Shown here one piece after another: positions 20,101 to 28,727 of a stretch of 64,000 bases of DNA. The DNA is from Candidatus Poribacteria bacterium (GTDB lineage: Bacteria > Poribacteria > WGA-4E > UBA9662). The stretch's first letter is position 1, and each line of letters begins with the position of its first letter. The stretch is taken from assembly GCA_002709695.1 (NCBI GenBank), contig PAQF01000024.1, forward strand, positions 1-64,000, written 5' to 3'. The notes under the pieces are model-generated. The model saw only the letters and a program-made list of their open reading frames with translations. It had not been told where the DNA came from and ran no database searches. The position numbers were made by a program, and so were the translations under genes.

Positions 20101-21428
20101 CTGATATTACTGAGGTTTGGGCAACTATCGTTCCACCTCCATTTAATTCCAAAAAGATAATTACTCAATGGCTGGATTTGAAGTTTGAGCAAATTTCACT
20201 CGTAACCGGGGGGAGCGAAGTATATAGTGGTATTTATGATAATCTTTCTACTCCAGGTGATTATGTTGTTTATACTCATGCTGTTCGAAATGATGGTGTT
20301 GTCTTTTATGCTGATTCACCTATTAAGGTTAAGTTGAAGTCAGCTATAGACCCATCCAAACCAACTGTTTTGTTAGATAGGTGCCATACTACTAGCCAAC
20401 GCTGTGATCTGCCTACTGAAATTGGAAGTGTCTTTGAACTGGTGATGCGGGTTGAAAATATTGCAGGTCTGCAAGGTTTTGGTACTGTAATTCGTTACAA
20501 CCCGGTTCAGATTGATGCAATTTCCGTGTCTGAAGGGGAATTCCTTAGGCGTGGAGATGCAGATACACGACCTGTACAGTTAACGATTGATGAAGAAAAT
20601 AGTCTTATTAAAATTACGATATATCGATTGGGTGGAGAAGGTATGAGCGGTAACGGGATATTGGCCAACATTAAATTCCGTGCGAAGGATGCAGATACAG
20701 CAGCGATTACCTTCGAGACGGTAGACTTTTCCGATGCTAATGCAAATCCAATATCTGTTAACTTGGTTGATGCTTCAATTCCAATTAAGAATTTTTTCCC
20801 ATTATGGGACATTAATCAGGATGGCACTACTAACATCTTTGATTTAGTTTTGGCTGGAAATCAAATGGGACAAAAGGGAGAGGCCCTGTCGGGAGATGTG
20901 AATCAAGATAAGCAAGTCGATATTTTTGATATCGTTCTAATTGGTAATCACTTGGGGGAAAACAGTATGCTCTCCTCACCTGAGCTTGTTCGTTCTCTGC
21001 CAATTGTCAGTTCGCTATCTGTTCTCAGAAGGATACAGTCTGAATTACAACTCAAATTGGCGTGGGCCGATCGAAGCAATGGATTTCTTGCAACGCAAGA
21101 TGTTGTTGATTCTCTTATCGCTTTGCTTGAAAACCAGAATTCAAACACAAATCTTTATCAGAATTATCCAAATCCTTTCAATCCTGAAACATGGATACCG
21201 TTCGAGATAGCAGAAGACTGCTTAGTGTTAGTACAGATCCACGACACAAACGGGAATTTAATTCGCGAACTCGATTTAGGTTTCTGTGCAAAAGGTGTCT
21301 ATACAAATAAAAGTAAAGCGGCGTATTGGGATGGTTGCAATCAGCAAGGCGAGAAGGTGTCGAGTGGTATGTATTTTTACATGCTTAACAATGTGGGGCT
21401 GCCTCGAAAAATGATAGTCTTGAAATAG
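17118..21428 (+). CDS. giant secreted protein: invasin-like repeats, inactive C13-like domain, cohesin-like, dockerin, sorting domain
   Basis: A 1436-aa exported protein. A signal peptide covers residues 1-24 ('LIIALFPFATIAQ'). Four Big_1/invasin-type Ig repeats of about 100 aa follow (about 145-530), each opening 'ADGK.T' or similar. Residues about 727-960 resemble the caspase/legumain-like C13 domains seen in related secreted proteins, but the catalytic cysteine of 'DACxSG' is Ser854 in 'ESSYSG' and the histidine of 'DHGG' is lost ('SANLG'). A cohesin-like domain lies at about 1081-1222 and a type I dockerin at 1230-1280, with two calcium loops ('DINQDGTTNIFD', 'DVNQDKQVDIFD'). The C terminus from Asn1349 is a 'NYPNPFNPETWIP' FlgD-like/T9SS-like sorting module ending 'MIVLK'. 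The GTG at 17118 starts the signal peptide. Likely role: surface-attached scaffold or adhesin. Confidence 0.88.
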   Translation: MLFRIKILSFTCLIIALFPFATIAQNDTFIFAVTGEVKQPDGTPAAKGLTVAVTNTSRNLTRTTTLGKRIEGEYIVNFLSTTGGPVARTNDLLRIRITDAKGALVVEGSHKISRAEIQALSAIVNLQIKLRDVSLSRSLSTVELVPFKSVIADGKATAKIYVTLKDIRNIPVVGQRFLVTATGSSNTISPTSPTNVNGEAVAEIRSVKAEEKIVTVTIGDIALVPITIKFVAGDPHPEKSTVLVSEVQVAADNKSTANIEVQLIDLYGNPVVDRIIEVISTGTENTITSTESTNINGRTTGQIASKKAEIKTLTIREARSGISLIEKPQITFIPGRLSQSQSLITASSPVVADGKAKSLVTITLMDQFANPISDEEAKINVSGSNNEIAQSETLTNLYGKTVAQVTSTKSETKYITANVRGVPLVATAKVEFLPTFLDTTTLTIDPSVLPADGVSTSVVVVSVVDIFGNRIDSQKPTLKVTDGAIGEALFQSDKGVWIAMYTAGRLPGPNVVSVLIDDVVQTSMTITLTKPDQASQRIKSTSILPASGITNDVLVFQLVGTSGGKATVSINGIEGVSNFPMAESTTSPGIYTIPYTIKDGDQVSNVPVVFRLNTAIDQSSTVSINASDVSVKIEFLGEKTARLGAVKKIQGKLIPEIPDQLLQFTINKPDGSDSLIKDVKTDKSGQFSFNLAFDLAGGWFINANYGGNATYLPVSGSAVYVAMMNVGKAIIVLGGNSQTNPIWDAFRVNAEFVHYTFTTRGLDPESDIKFFSSEPNRTANADDFATLVNLEEAISIWAKPQLGSQSPLFLYLISANLGSDFLLNDKHILTPDLLDSWLDVVPDETPVFIMVESSYSGNFITQSRDGSPVLSSTNRTIVTSSHSSRQNRIMVNGYSFSRLFFDQIQANKTIGEAFIAARNTIQSTPIYRLQYPQIDSNSNGLANEARDLTVASPLYIPMPVEVRSTSPPLIEMISQNRTLSPETKLMTIEVKAPDPDITEVWATIVPPPFNSKKIITQWLDLKFEQISLVTGGSEVYSGIYDNLSTPGDYVVYTHAVRNDGVVFYADSPIKVKLKSAIDPSKPTVLLDRCHTTSQRCDLPTEIGSVFELVMRVENIAGLQGFGTVIRYNPVQIDAISVSEGEFLRRGDADTRPVQLTIDEENSLIKITIYRLGGEGMSGNGILANIKFRAKDADTAAITFETVDFSDANANPISVNLVDASIPIKNFFPLWDINQDGTTNIFDLVLAGNQMGQKGEALSGDVNQDKQVDIFDIVLIGNHLGENSMLSSPELVRSLPIVSSLSVLRRIQSELQLKLAWADRSNGFLATQDVVDSLIALLENQNSNTNLYQNYPNPFNPETWIPFEIAEDCLVLVQIHDTNGNLIRELDLGFCAKGVYTNKSKAAYWDGCNQQGEKVSSGMYFYMLNNVGLPRKMIVLK
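17548..18720 (+). repeat. four Big_1/invasin-like Ig repeats within the 1436-aa protein
   Basis: Diverged in-frame repeats with a period of about 300 nt. Each unit begins near an alanine-aspartate 'VADGK'-like motif (coding positions near 17564, 17866, 18166 and 18465) and contains 'V.V.D..GNP(V/I)', 'T..NG.T.A.I.S.KAE.K..T'. The fourth lacks the second motif. Confidence 0.75.
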
Positions 21429-21576
21429 GTTTTCTCAAAGTTTGATGTGCGTGCGATGTGTCGCATATTTTTTTTGCTTTTGTTGTAACATTTGTGAATT
21501 TTGTTTTCATATAATGTGATTTTTTTTCTTAAGGTATAACAATTGGTAACAAAAGCGTAACAAGTATTAATATTAT

Positions 21577-24500
21577 ATGCCAAACTATGTTATAAATCGA
21601 GCTCTTTTTTCAGATTATTATCTGGATTTTATTGTTCCAAGTTTTTTTGATCAAAAGAATGCCCTTGAACTTGAATTGACGTTCAATGAAATTCAGCGAT
21701 TATATAAAAAGATTAAGTTGATCAAGTCGAATCTGCTTGAAGCGCAAACTGAAGGGAATTTCATTCGTCCGGTGCTAGAGCTCCTTGGGCACCATTTTGC
21801 AGTTCAGCCAACACTTCGAACATCTCAAGGCGTGAAGAGGCCCGATTATGTGTTTTTTCCCAACTCAGATGCGTTTGAATTTTCTCAATCTCGTATAAAC
21901 ACAAGATCTTTTTTCAAAACGGCTGTTGCTATTGGTGATGCAAAAGCATGGTCCAGAGATCTAGATCGCAAGTATAGGAGCGGTTCTGATGCTTTCACCA
22001 ACATGAATCCAAGTTTCCAAATTGATTTCTATCTGCGTGAAACCGATAGGGTTTGGGGAATTCTAACCAATGGCCGGCAGTGGCGACTTTTTCATCGGAA
22101 TACTAGTTATCGGTTAGATCAATTTTACCAATTTAATTTGGAAGATATCTTAGAGGCAGATAAATTTGATCTAGATTCATTCAGCTATTTTTACTACTTT
22201 TTCCGTTGTGAAGCCTTTGTGGTTGATCATGGGGGGACATCTTTTCTCGATCAAGTTTATACAGAAAGCAAGGAACACACAGTAGGCGTTTCTGAGGATC
22301 TTGAGATTCGTGTCTACAAGGCATTAAAAATTTTGATGCAAGGTTTTCTAGATTTCTCACGCAACCAACTCGAAGCCTCACCAGAATTAATTCAACAAGT
22401 GCATGGGAATAGTTTGATTTTGTTGTACCGAATTCTGTTTGTCCTCCATTCAGAAAGCCGGAATCTTCTGCCAATTGATAATCCTCATTATGCCAACGAT
22501 CATAGTTTGTCAAAACTGGCAGCTGATGCGCATCAACGTATTGAAGAGCAGCGATATATCCTGCCTACTATGAATGATTATTGGTCGCGTTTACGTGGTT
22601 TGTTTCAGCTTATCAATGATGGCTGGGAAGAATTTATTCCTCAATATAATGGTGGATTGTTCAGTGCCAAACGTTATCCGTTTCTGGAAACATACGAAAT
22701 TGGAAATCAAGCACTGTCTAAGGCTTTGGATCTTGTAACTTACACTGAGGATGGTGAACGGATTGCTTATAGGGATCTAGATGCTCGCCATTTATGGAAT
22801 GTTTATCAAAGCTTGCTTGATTTAAAGCCTATCTTTGAAGATAATATTGTTGATTTTATCCGGCCAAAAGCAAAAAAACGTAGTGCTCGTAATGGCCAGA
22901 CTCCCGATTATATTAGCCGATATATCGTTGAAGAGACCCTTGCACCTTTGTGTAAGGGAAAGAATGTCGAAGATATCTTGCAACTAAAAGTTCTGGACCC
23001 AGCTGTTGGTAGTGGGTACTTCCTAATTGAGGTTGTTGATTTCCTGGCCGAAGAGATTGTCAGGCGTGTCGATACACCATTACCTTCTGAGATTGATTCA
23101 GAGATTAGCTATTGGCGCCGGCGTGTTGTCGAATCGTGTGTTTATGGTGTGAGCCTTGACCCTACTGCGGTAGAGTTAGCGAAGCTTTCTCTTTGGCTGC
23201 ATACAGTAGCCAAAAACGAGCCGCTTTCGTTCCTAGATCATCATATTCGTTGTGGAAATTCTTTACTTGGTGCTGAGATAGCAGATTTAGCTAATCCTCC
23301 AATTGTTGAAAACAAGCGAAGAAGAATCATGCCTAGTAATGCCCTGCAGGTTGAACTGAATCTGTCCTTCGATTTTACGGATACTGCTGCGTGTGCGATT
23401 CAAAACTATTTAGAAATTGAGGAAACAGAAAGCAGCCAAGCAGTTCATATTGATTTGAAAGAACAGAGGCTTGATAGTGCTGAAATTATGCTCCACCCTT
23501 ACAAAGAAATTGCCAATCTCTGGCTGAGTTGCTATTTTGGAAATGAAGTTGGAAGATCTGACTATCATGCGGTACTTGATATGCTAAAAACCAATGAATT
23601 AGAAGGGATCGAGTCTATACCTTGTTTTGCTTTGGCCCAAGAGATTGCAGAGAGAAATTGTTTTTTTCATTGGGAAATTGAGTTCCCAGAGGTCTTTCGA
23701 GATAGAGGTGGACGCCTAAAGGAAAACGGCGGTTTTTCAGCGGTTGTAGGAAATCCTCCTTGTCTCAGGCAAGAAGAGATCGGTGCAGAAAAAAAATACT
23801 TAGCAACTTATAAAACATACAATGGTGTAGCAGATTTATATGTATATTTCATGGAAAGATCACACCGTTTATTAAAGGGCGGTGGTCGTTTCGGAGTGGT
23901 TACGTCCAATAAGTTTATTCGTTCAAAGTACGGTAAGAATTTACGGAAGTATCTTGAAACCGATGTGCAAATTTGTCAAATCATTGATTTTGGAGATTTA
24001 CCAGTTTTCGAAAATACAGCATTGATGGCTGCTATTCTTTTAACAGAAAATGTACCCTCAAGGGCTAGTTGTTTGCCTCAATACGCGGAGATTGAAAATC
24101 TTGAGTTTGATTCTTTTGATACAGAGGTACATCGCGTCTCTCGTTCCTTAGATAGAAATGCTCTTCAAGATGGGAATTGGATAGCATCACGTGTTAATGA
24201 CATCGATTTTGATATTAAGGCCCGTACGCTTCCATTAGGTGATTATTGTCAAGCTAAGATTCGACGTGGTGTCATGACAGGTTTAAACCAAGCATTCGTC
24301 GTCGATGCTGAAACACGAAAGAGCTTGATCGCTCAAGATGAAAATTCTGTTGATATTCTGAAACCACTTGTGTCAGGAAATAATATTCGAGAGTATTATG
24401 TTGAGTTTGAAGATTATTTTTTAATTTGGGCCGTCAACGGCGTAGATATTCAGAGATATCCAGCAGTTTTTGAGCACCTTAAGCATTTCAAAGATTCATT

Positions 24501-25332
24501 GGAGAATAGGCGAGACAAAGGAGATAATTGGTGGGAAATAAGAAGTTGTCGTTACGCGCTAGAGTTTGAGATGTCAAAGATCTTGTTTCCTGACTTGGGA
24601 GCTAACTGTCGATTTTGTTTGGATAAAAGTGGACTCTTTTTGATCAATAATGCTTATTTTATTGCTGAAGATGATTATTATTTACTAGCTCTATTAAATT
24701 CTCAATTTGCTTGGGAGTACTTGAAACGGATTTGCACTAGATTTAGAGGTAAGACTTTACGTTTCAGCAAGCAGTATTTAGAAAAGGTACCAATTCGCGT
24801 TATAGATTTTACAACGCCGGCAACTGAACGGAAACGGCTTTACGAAAAGGCAAAATTGCTTTACGAGAAATGTTTAGAAAAAGATGATGTTGCTTGTTTG
24901 TTAGGGTTTGTTGATCATCATATTTCAGAACAGCGAGCGGATATAGTCTACGATTTGTTATCTTTTTTGGCTGAAAAGATGAGCACAGACAATTTGGCTT
25001 TATACCAAGAGAAAGCTGGGTTTCTGAAATGGTTGGAACGAGAGATCAGTTTTTCAGTTAGTAATCTTAAAAATAAGAGAATTATCGAAAACTATCAGCA
25101 TGCGAGCTTGTCTGAAGTAATCTCAGTCCTCAAGAAAAACCAGAAAATGATTCCTATAGAAGTATCAAGCCGAAACTTTCAGGAATCGGTTGAAAACGAA
25201 TTCAGTATCAGTTGTGAAAGGTTAGACCCGCTTTCACGCCAAGCTGTAAGAACGAACCAGTTGATTGACACAATTGTCCTTAAGCTTTACGGTATGGAGA
25301 GGGGGAATTTTAAAGAGTCTCGAACTGAGTAG
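21577..25332 (+). CDS. type IIG restriction-modification enzyme (Eco57I-like)
   Basis: A 1251-aa single-chain endonuclease plus adenine-N6 methyltransferase. The N-terminal nuclease shows a PD-(D/E)xK core: Pro89-Asp90 in 'RPDYVFF' and Asp121-Ala-Lys123 in 'AIGDAKAW'. A helical linker leads to the methyltransferase: motif I 'DPAVGSGYF' (474-482) and motif IV 'NPPC' (726-729). The C-terminal part (about 880-1100) resembles a TaqI-like target-recognition domain ('MTGLNQAFVVD', 'LKPLVSGNNI', 'TRFRGKTLRFSKQYL'). Cys729 stands where the family has Tyr or Phe, which stacks on the flipped adenine, so methylation may be altered. No separate specificity or methylase gene is adjacent, as expected for type IIG. 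No clear ribosome-binding site precedes the ATG. Its 3' end overlaps the convergent folD by 23 bp. Confidence 0.92.
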   Translation: MPNYVINRALFSDYYLDFIVPSFFDQKNALELELTFNEIQRLYKKIKLIKSNLLEAQTEGNFIRPVLELLGHHFAVQPTLRTSQGVKRPDYVFFPNSDAFEFSQSRINTRSFFKTAVAIGDAKAWSRDLDRKYRSGSDAFTNMNPSFQIDFYLRETDRVWGILTNGRQWRLFHRNTSYRLDQFYQFNLEDILEADKFDLDSFSYFYYFFRCEAFVVDHGGTSFLDQVYTESKEHTVGVSEDLEIRVYKALKILMQGFLDFSRNQLEASPELIQQVHGNSLILLYRILFVLHSESRNLLPIDNPHYANDHSLSKLAADAHQRIEEQRYILPTMNDYWSRLRGLFQLINDGWEEFIPQYNGGLFSAKRYPFLETYEIGNQALSKALDLVTYTEDGERIAYRDLDARHLWNVYQSLLDLKPIFEDNIVDFIRPKAKKRSARNGQTPDYISRYIVEETLAPLCKGKNVEDILQLKVLDPAVGSGYFLIEVVDFLAEEIVRRVDTPLPSEIDSEISYWRRRVVESCVYGVSLDPTAVELAKLSLWLHTVAKNEPLSFLDHHIRCGNSLLGAEIADLANPPIVENKRRRIMPSNALQVELNLSFDFTDTAACAIQNYLEIEETESSQAVHIDLKEQRLDSAEIMLHPYKEIANLWLSCYFGNEVGRSDYHAVLDMLKTNELEGIESIPCFALAQEIAERNCFFHWEIEFPEVFRDRGGRLKENGGFSAVVGNPPCLRQEEIGAEKKYLATYKTYNGVADLYVYFMERSHRLLKGGGRFGVVTSNKFIRSKYGKNLRKYLETDVQICQIIDFGDLPVFENTALMAAILLTENVPSRASCLPQYAEIENLEFDSFDTEVHRVSRSLDRNALQDGNWIASRVNDIDFDIKARTLPLGDYCQAKIRRGVMTGLNQAFVVDAETRKSLIAQDENSVDILKPLVSGNNIREYYVEFEDYFLIWAVNGVDIQRYPAVFEHLKHFKDSLENRRDKGDNWWEIRSCRYALEFEMSKILFPDLGANCRFCLDKSGLFLINNAYFIAEDDYYLLALLNSQFAWEYLKRICTRFRGKTLRFSKQYLEKVPIRVIDFTTPATERKRLYEKAKLLYEKCLEKDDVACLLGFVDHHISEQRADIVYDLLSFLAEKMSTDNLALYQEKAGFLKWLEREISFSVSNLKNKRIIENYQHASLSEVISVLKKNQKMIPIEVSSRNFQESVENEFSISCERLDPLSRQAVRTNQLIDTIVLKLYGMERGNFKESRTE

Positions 25333-26167
25333 TTGCCAACTTTAAGGTGTTTTCAAGCAAGATGGCACGTGTCATCGGTCCAACCCCTCCTGGTACCGGT
25401 GTTATAAAACCTGCAACTTTGGATACTGTTTTGAAATCAATATCTCCAATCAAAGAGTTACCAATACGGTTTATACCAACATCAATGACAATGGCTCCTG
25501 ATTTTACCATCTTTGGAGTAATAAACTTGGGTTTTCCTATCGCGACAACGAGAATGTCAGCTTCCTTGGTTTCTAAACCAAGGTCCATTGTTCGAGAGTG
25601 ACAGAATGTGACAGTTGCGTGTCTGTTCAGCATCAGCAAACCAATTGGCTTACCTACGAGTCTACTACGTCCAACACAAACAACACGCTTTCCTGCAAGT
25701 TCGATTTTTGTTTCTTCTATTAGACGAAGAATTCCTCCTGGTGTACAGGGGAGTACGCGTTCTTGTCCAATTAGTAGATTACCCAAATTCACTGTTCCTA
25801 GTCCATCTGCGTCTTTTTGGGGCAAAATTGAATCGATTACTATTTGCTCGTCGATATGGTTAGGCATGGGCATCTGTACCAAAATGCCATGAATGTGTTT
25901 TGATAGATTTAGTTGTTGGATTAGATCTATTACTTTTTCCTGTAAAGTATTTGATGGCAATCGGATAACTTCAGAATGGAATCCAACACGCTCACAATCT
26001 TTTTGCTTATGGTTGACATAAACTGTTGAAGCAGAATCGGTACCGATTTGTATAACAGCTAATCCTGGTTTAAAGTCAAGTCTTTTTACTTGAATACGTA
26101 TATGGTTTCGAATCGATTTTGCAATCTGTTGGCCATTAATAAGTTGTGCTGAAACATTTTCTTTCAC
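25310..26167 (-). CDS. folD: bifunctional methylenetetrahydrofolate dehydrogenase/cyclohydrolase
   Basis: A 285-aa cytoplasmic enzyme interconverting 5,10-methylene-, methenyl- and 10-formyl-tetrahydrofolate in one-carbon metabolism. The catalytic segment 'YVNHKQKDCERVG' holds the conserved Tyr and Lys. 'GILVQMPMP', 'DADGLGTVNLGNL', 'PCTPGGILRLI', the nucleotide-binding 'VVCVGRSRLVGKPIGLLML' and the C-terminal 'PVPGGVGPMT' are all present and the length is standard. The start is GTG 26167 with only a weak GGAA upstream; no nearby ATG competes. It lies 45 bp downstream of an ABC ATPase on the same strand and may be cotranscribed. Its 3' end overlaps the convergent type IIG gene. Confidence 0.96.
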   Translation of the reverse strand: MKENVSAQLINGQQIAKSIRNHIRIQVKRLDFKPGLAVIQIGTDSASTVYVNHKQKDCERVGFHSEVIRLPSNTLQEKVIDLIQQLNLSKHIHGILVQMPMPNHIDEQIVIDSILPQKDADGLGTVNLGNLLIGQERVLPCTPGGILRLIEETKIELAGKRVVCVGRSRLVGKPIGLLMLNRHATVTFCHSRTMDLGLETKEADILVVAIGKPKFITPKMVKSGAIVIDVGINRIGNSLIGDIDFKTVSKVAGFITPVPGGVGPMTRAILLENTLKLATTQFETL

Positions 26168-26212
26168 TGGGTGTTTTTCCGGATTTCCTGATTTTCAATC
26201 TTATGTTCTAAC

Positions 26213-27151
26213 CTACGTTGGAAAAGAGCTTGGTTCACTATATTCGACGGCAGTCATAAAAATATCCTCCAAAGATTGTTCCACCAAGCCGAGATGGCGA
26301 ATCTGAATACCTGTTTCAATTGCTAACTGAAAGAATAAATTGTTGTTGATGGACATTGAGTTTTGGCTAGTAACACGAATTTCTACACTGGATCGGATAT
26401 CAACCTCACAATCATTTTTTCTTAAAGCATGAATATAAGCCTCCTGATTGCCTTTGATTTTGAGTTCATAGCTGGGTCGATGTTCTGATTTTAATTGCTT
26501 CATGTTTCCTGCAAGTACAACTTTCCCCTGATTTAAAGCTATTACATCTTCGCATACATATTCAACATCATCTAGAATATGTGAGGAGAAAATGATATCT
26601 ATATTTTTGTGTGTTGAAATGTCACGTATTAGTTCAAGTATCTCTTGACGACCAGTTGGATCCATGCCATTCGTTGGTTCGTCAAGTAACAGAACCATTG
26701 GGTCGTGAGTTAGTGCTTGTGCGAGTTTGACTCTTTGTTTCATCCCGATTGAGTATGTATCAACTTTACGGTATCGTGCTTCGCCCAGATTGACGTATTG
26801 CAATACTTCATGTGCTCGTTGCGTCGCATCATCTTTTGGCATCCCTGTTAACTCTCCCATGTAGGAGACAAAATCGAGCCCAGTCATATCAGGAATATGG
26901 CAATCATTTTCGGGCATATATCCGATTTGATGTCGGGCTTTAATGGGATTATCACGGACAGAAGAGCCAAAAATCTTGACGGAACCACTACTGGGAATTA
27001 AAAAACCGAGTAGTGTTTTAATTAATGTGCTTTTTCCTGCACCATTTGGTCCCAATAATCCAGTAGATTTGCTATTAATAGATAGATTAATATTGTCTAA
27101 TGCTAGCGATTTGCCGTAAAAAACGGAAAGATCTTCAGTCTGAACTAGCAT
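26213..27151 (-). CDS. ABC transporter ATP-binding protein (ABC-2 type exporter)
   Basis: A 312-aa ATPase of the ABC-2/CcmA-like class. Walker A is 'GPNGAGKST', the Q-loop region is 'IGYMPEND', the signature is 'YSIGMKQR', Walker B is 'LLLDEPTNGMD', and the switch histidine is in 'FSSHILDDVE'. A C-terminal extension of about 80 aa resembles the DUF4162 domain of this class ('LGLVEQSLEDIFM'). The open frame continues upstream to 27253, but family proteins begin with 'LVQTEDLSVFYG', so I take the ATG at 27151. No clear ribosome-binding site is visible there. No permease is adjacent, so the membrane partner and substrate are unknown. It is followed closely by folD and is divergent from purD. Confidence 0.9.
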   Translation of the reverse strand: MLVQTEDLSVFYGKSLALDNINLSINSKSTGLLGPNGAGKSTLIKTLLGFLIPSSGSVKIFGSSVRDNPIKARHQIGYMPENDCHIPDMTGLDFVSYMGELTGMPKDDATQRAHEVLQYVNLGEARYRKVDTYSIGMKQRVKLAQALTHDPMVLLLDEPTNGMDPTGRQEILELIRDISTHKNIDIIFSSHILDDVEYVCEDVIALNQGKVVLAGNMKQLKSEHRPSYELKIKGNQEAYIHALRKNDCEVDIRSSVEIRVTSQNSMSINNNLFFQLAIETGIQIRHLGLVEQSLEDIFMTAVEYSEPSSFPT

Positions 27152-27280
27152 AAAAAAACGCCCAAAATTACAGCTCCAAAGAAATATTCTACTTAGACAA
27201 TTCTGAACTGGGCCAACAGAGGAAAGTTGTTGCCAATATAGCATACTAACCAAATGAATTCAAAACTATTCTCTTTAAAA

Positions 27281-27309
27281 TTGTGTTGTAACTTCAGGAT
27301 GTGTATAAT
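27281..27309 (+). promoter_or_regulatory. putative sigma70-type promoter of purD
   Basis: A perfect TATAAT (27304-27309) is preceded at 17 bp by TTGTGT (27281-27286), which matches only half of the -35 consensus. It lies 38 bp upstream of the purD start. Confidence 0.5.
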
Positions 27310-27347
27310 TGAACTATCGATTTGTTTCTATAATGGAGGAATAGCGT

Positions 27348-28625
27348 ATGAGAATTCTTGTGATTGGTACGGGTGGCCGTGAGCATGCAATTGTATGGAA
27401 AGTCGTTCAGAGCTCGCTTGTGGAGAAGGTATATTGTATCCCTGGAAATCCGGGAATCTCAGAGATAGCGGAATGTCCTAATGTTTCGTTGGAGGGTGAT
27501 TTTAATCATGTTGCCGATTTCGCGGAAAACCATCAAATTACTCTGACTATTGTTGGGCCAGAAGTACCTTTAGCGAAAGGATTGGTTAATGTTTTTCAGG
27601 CACGTGGGCTTCGCGTCTTTGGGCCAACTCAACAAGCTGCAGTTATTGAAGCAAGCAAAGATTTTGCTAAGGATTTGATGGTAAAAAATTCTATTCCAAC
27701 GGCTGATTATCGAACATTCGTAGATGCCGATGCCGCGATCAATTATGTAAAAACTGTAAACCAGCCGGTTTTTGTCAAAGCTGATGGGCTTGCGGCTGGA
27801 AAAGGGGCGATTTCTGGTAGAACAGTTGAAGAAGCGGTTGCGGCTATAAAACGTATTCTAGTTCACAACGACTTTGGAGTTTCGGGACAAAAAGTTGTTA
27901 TTGAAGAATTAATGATAGGAGAAGAAGCTTCATTTACTGTGCTAACTGATGGTGATTATTGCCTGCCATTAGTCACAGCTCAAGATCACAAGATGTCTCA
28001 TGATGGGGATCAAGGTGACAATACCGGTGGAATGGGTGCTTATTCACCCGCTCCTGTTATTACAAAGTCAATTGAAAAAGAGGTAATGGACACAATTGTA
28101 TATCCAACAATTTGTGCAATGAAAGCTGCAGGCAGAGAATTCAAAGGGGTGCTTTACGTCGGATTGATGATTACCCAAACTGGTCCAAAGGTTGTTGAAT
28201 TTAATGCTCGGTTCGGAGATCCCGAAACGCAAGTGATTTTACCAAGACTGACAAGCGATTTAGTTCCGTTGTTGAATGCTTGTGTTGATGGGAATCTCAA
28301 TCTTTGTACAGCTGAGTGGACATCAGAAGCAGCCGTTTGCACAATTATGGCTTCTGGAGGTTACCCTGGTGACTATGAAACAGGGAAAGTCATTCATGGA
28401 GTCGATGATGCAGATGCGTTAAATGATGTGGTGGTTTTTCACGCAGGAACGAAACTTATTAGTGATAAAATTGTTACTGATGGTGGTAGGGTATTAGGAG
28501 TAACTGCGATTGGCACAGATATCGAATCCTCAATTAATTTGGCATATCAAGGAGTGTCAAAAATCAGTTTCGAGCAAGCTCACTACCGATCCGACATCGG
28601 ATATCATGCGATCAATCGCGAGTAG
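27348..28625 (+). CDS. purD: phosphoribosylamine--glycine ligase
   Basis: A 425-aa ATP-grasp enzyme joining glycine to 5-phosphoribosylamine in step two of purine synthesis. Visible motifs include the N-terminal 'GTGGREHAIVWK', 'IVGPEVPLAKGL', the ATP-grasp 'VKADGLAAGKGA', 'GDQGDNTGGMGAYSPAP' and 'VEFNARFGDPETQ'. The length is standard. The ATG at 27348 has GGAGGA seven bases upstream, and a -10 TATAAT lies at 27304-27309. It is divergent from the ABC ATPase gene and convergent with the unknown helical-protein gene; no other pur gene is in the window. Confidence 0.97.
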   Translation: MRILVIGTGGREHAIVWKVVQSSLVEKVYCIPGNPGISEIAECPNVSLEGDFNHVADFAENHQITLTIVGPEVPLAKGLVNVFQARGLRVFGPTQQAAVIEASKDFAKDLMVKNSIPTADYRTFVDADAAINYVKTVNQPVFVKADGLAAGKGAISGRTVEEAVAAIKRILVHNDFGVSGQKVVIEELMIGEEASFTVLTDGDYCLPLVTAQDHKMSHDGDQGDNTGGMGAYSPAPVITKSIEKEVMDTIVYPTICAMKAAGREFKGVLYVGLMITQTGPKVVEFNARFGDPETQVILPRLTSDLVPLLNACVDGNLNLCTAEWTSEAAVCTIMASGGYPGDYETGKVIHGVDDADALNDVVVFHAGTKLISDKIVTDGGRVLGVTAIGTDIESSINLAYQGVSKISFEQAHYRSDIGYHAINRE

Positions 28626-28727
28626 TTTTCCCCTGCTCTCACTCAATTCTTATAAACACAATAAGGTTAGTTAAGACTAGAGATGAAATATATGTATTTG
28701 TTTTGTGGTGTTGGTGTTTTGCCGGAT

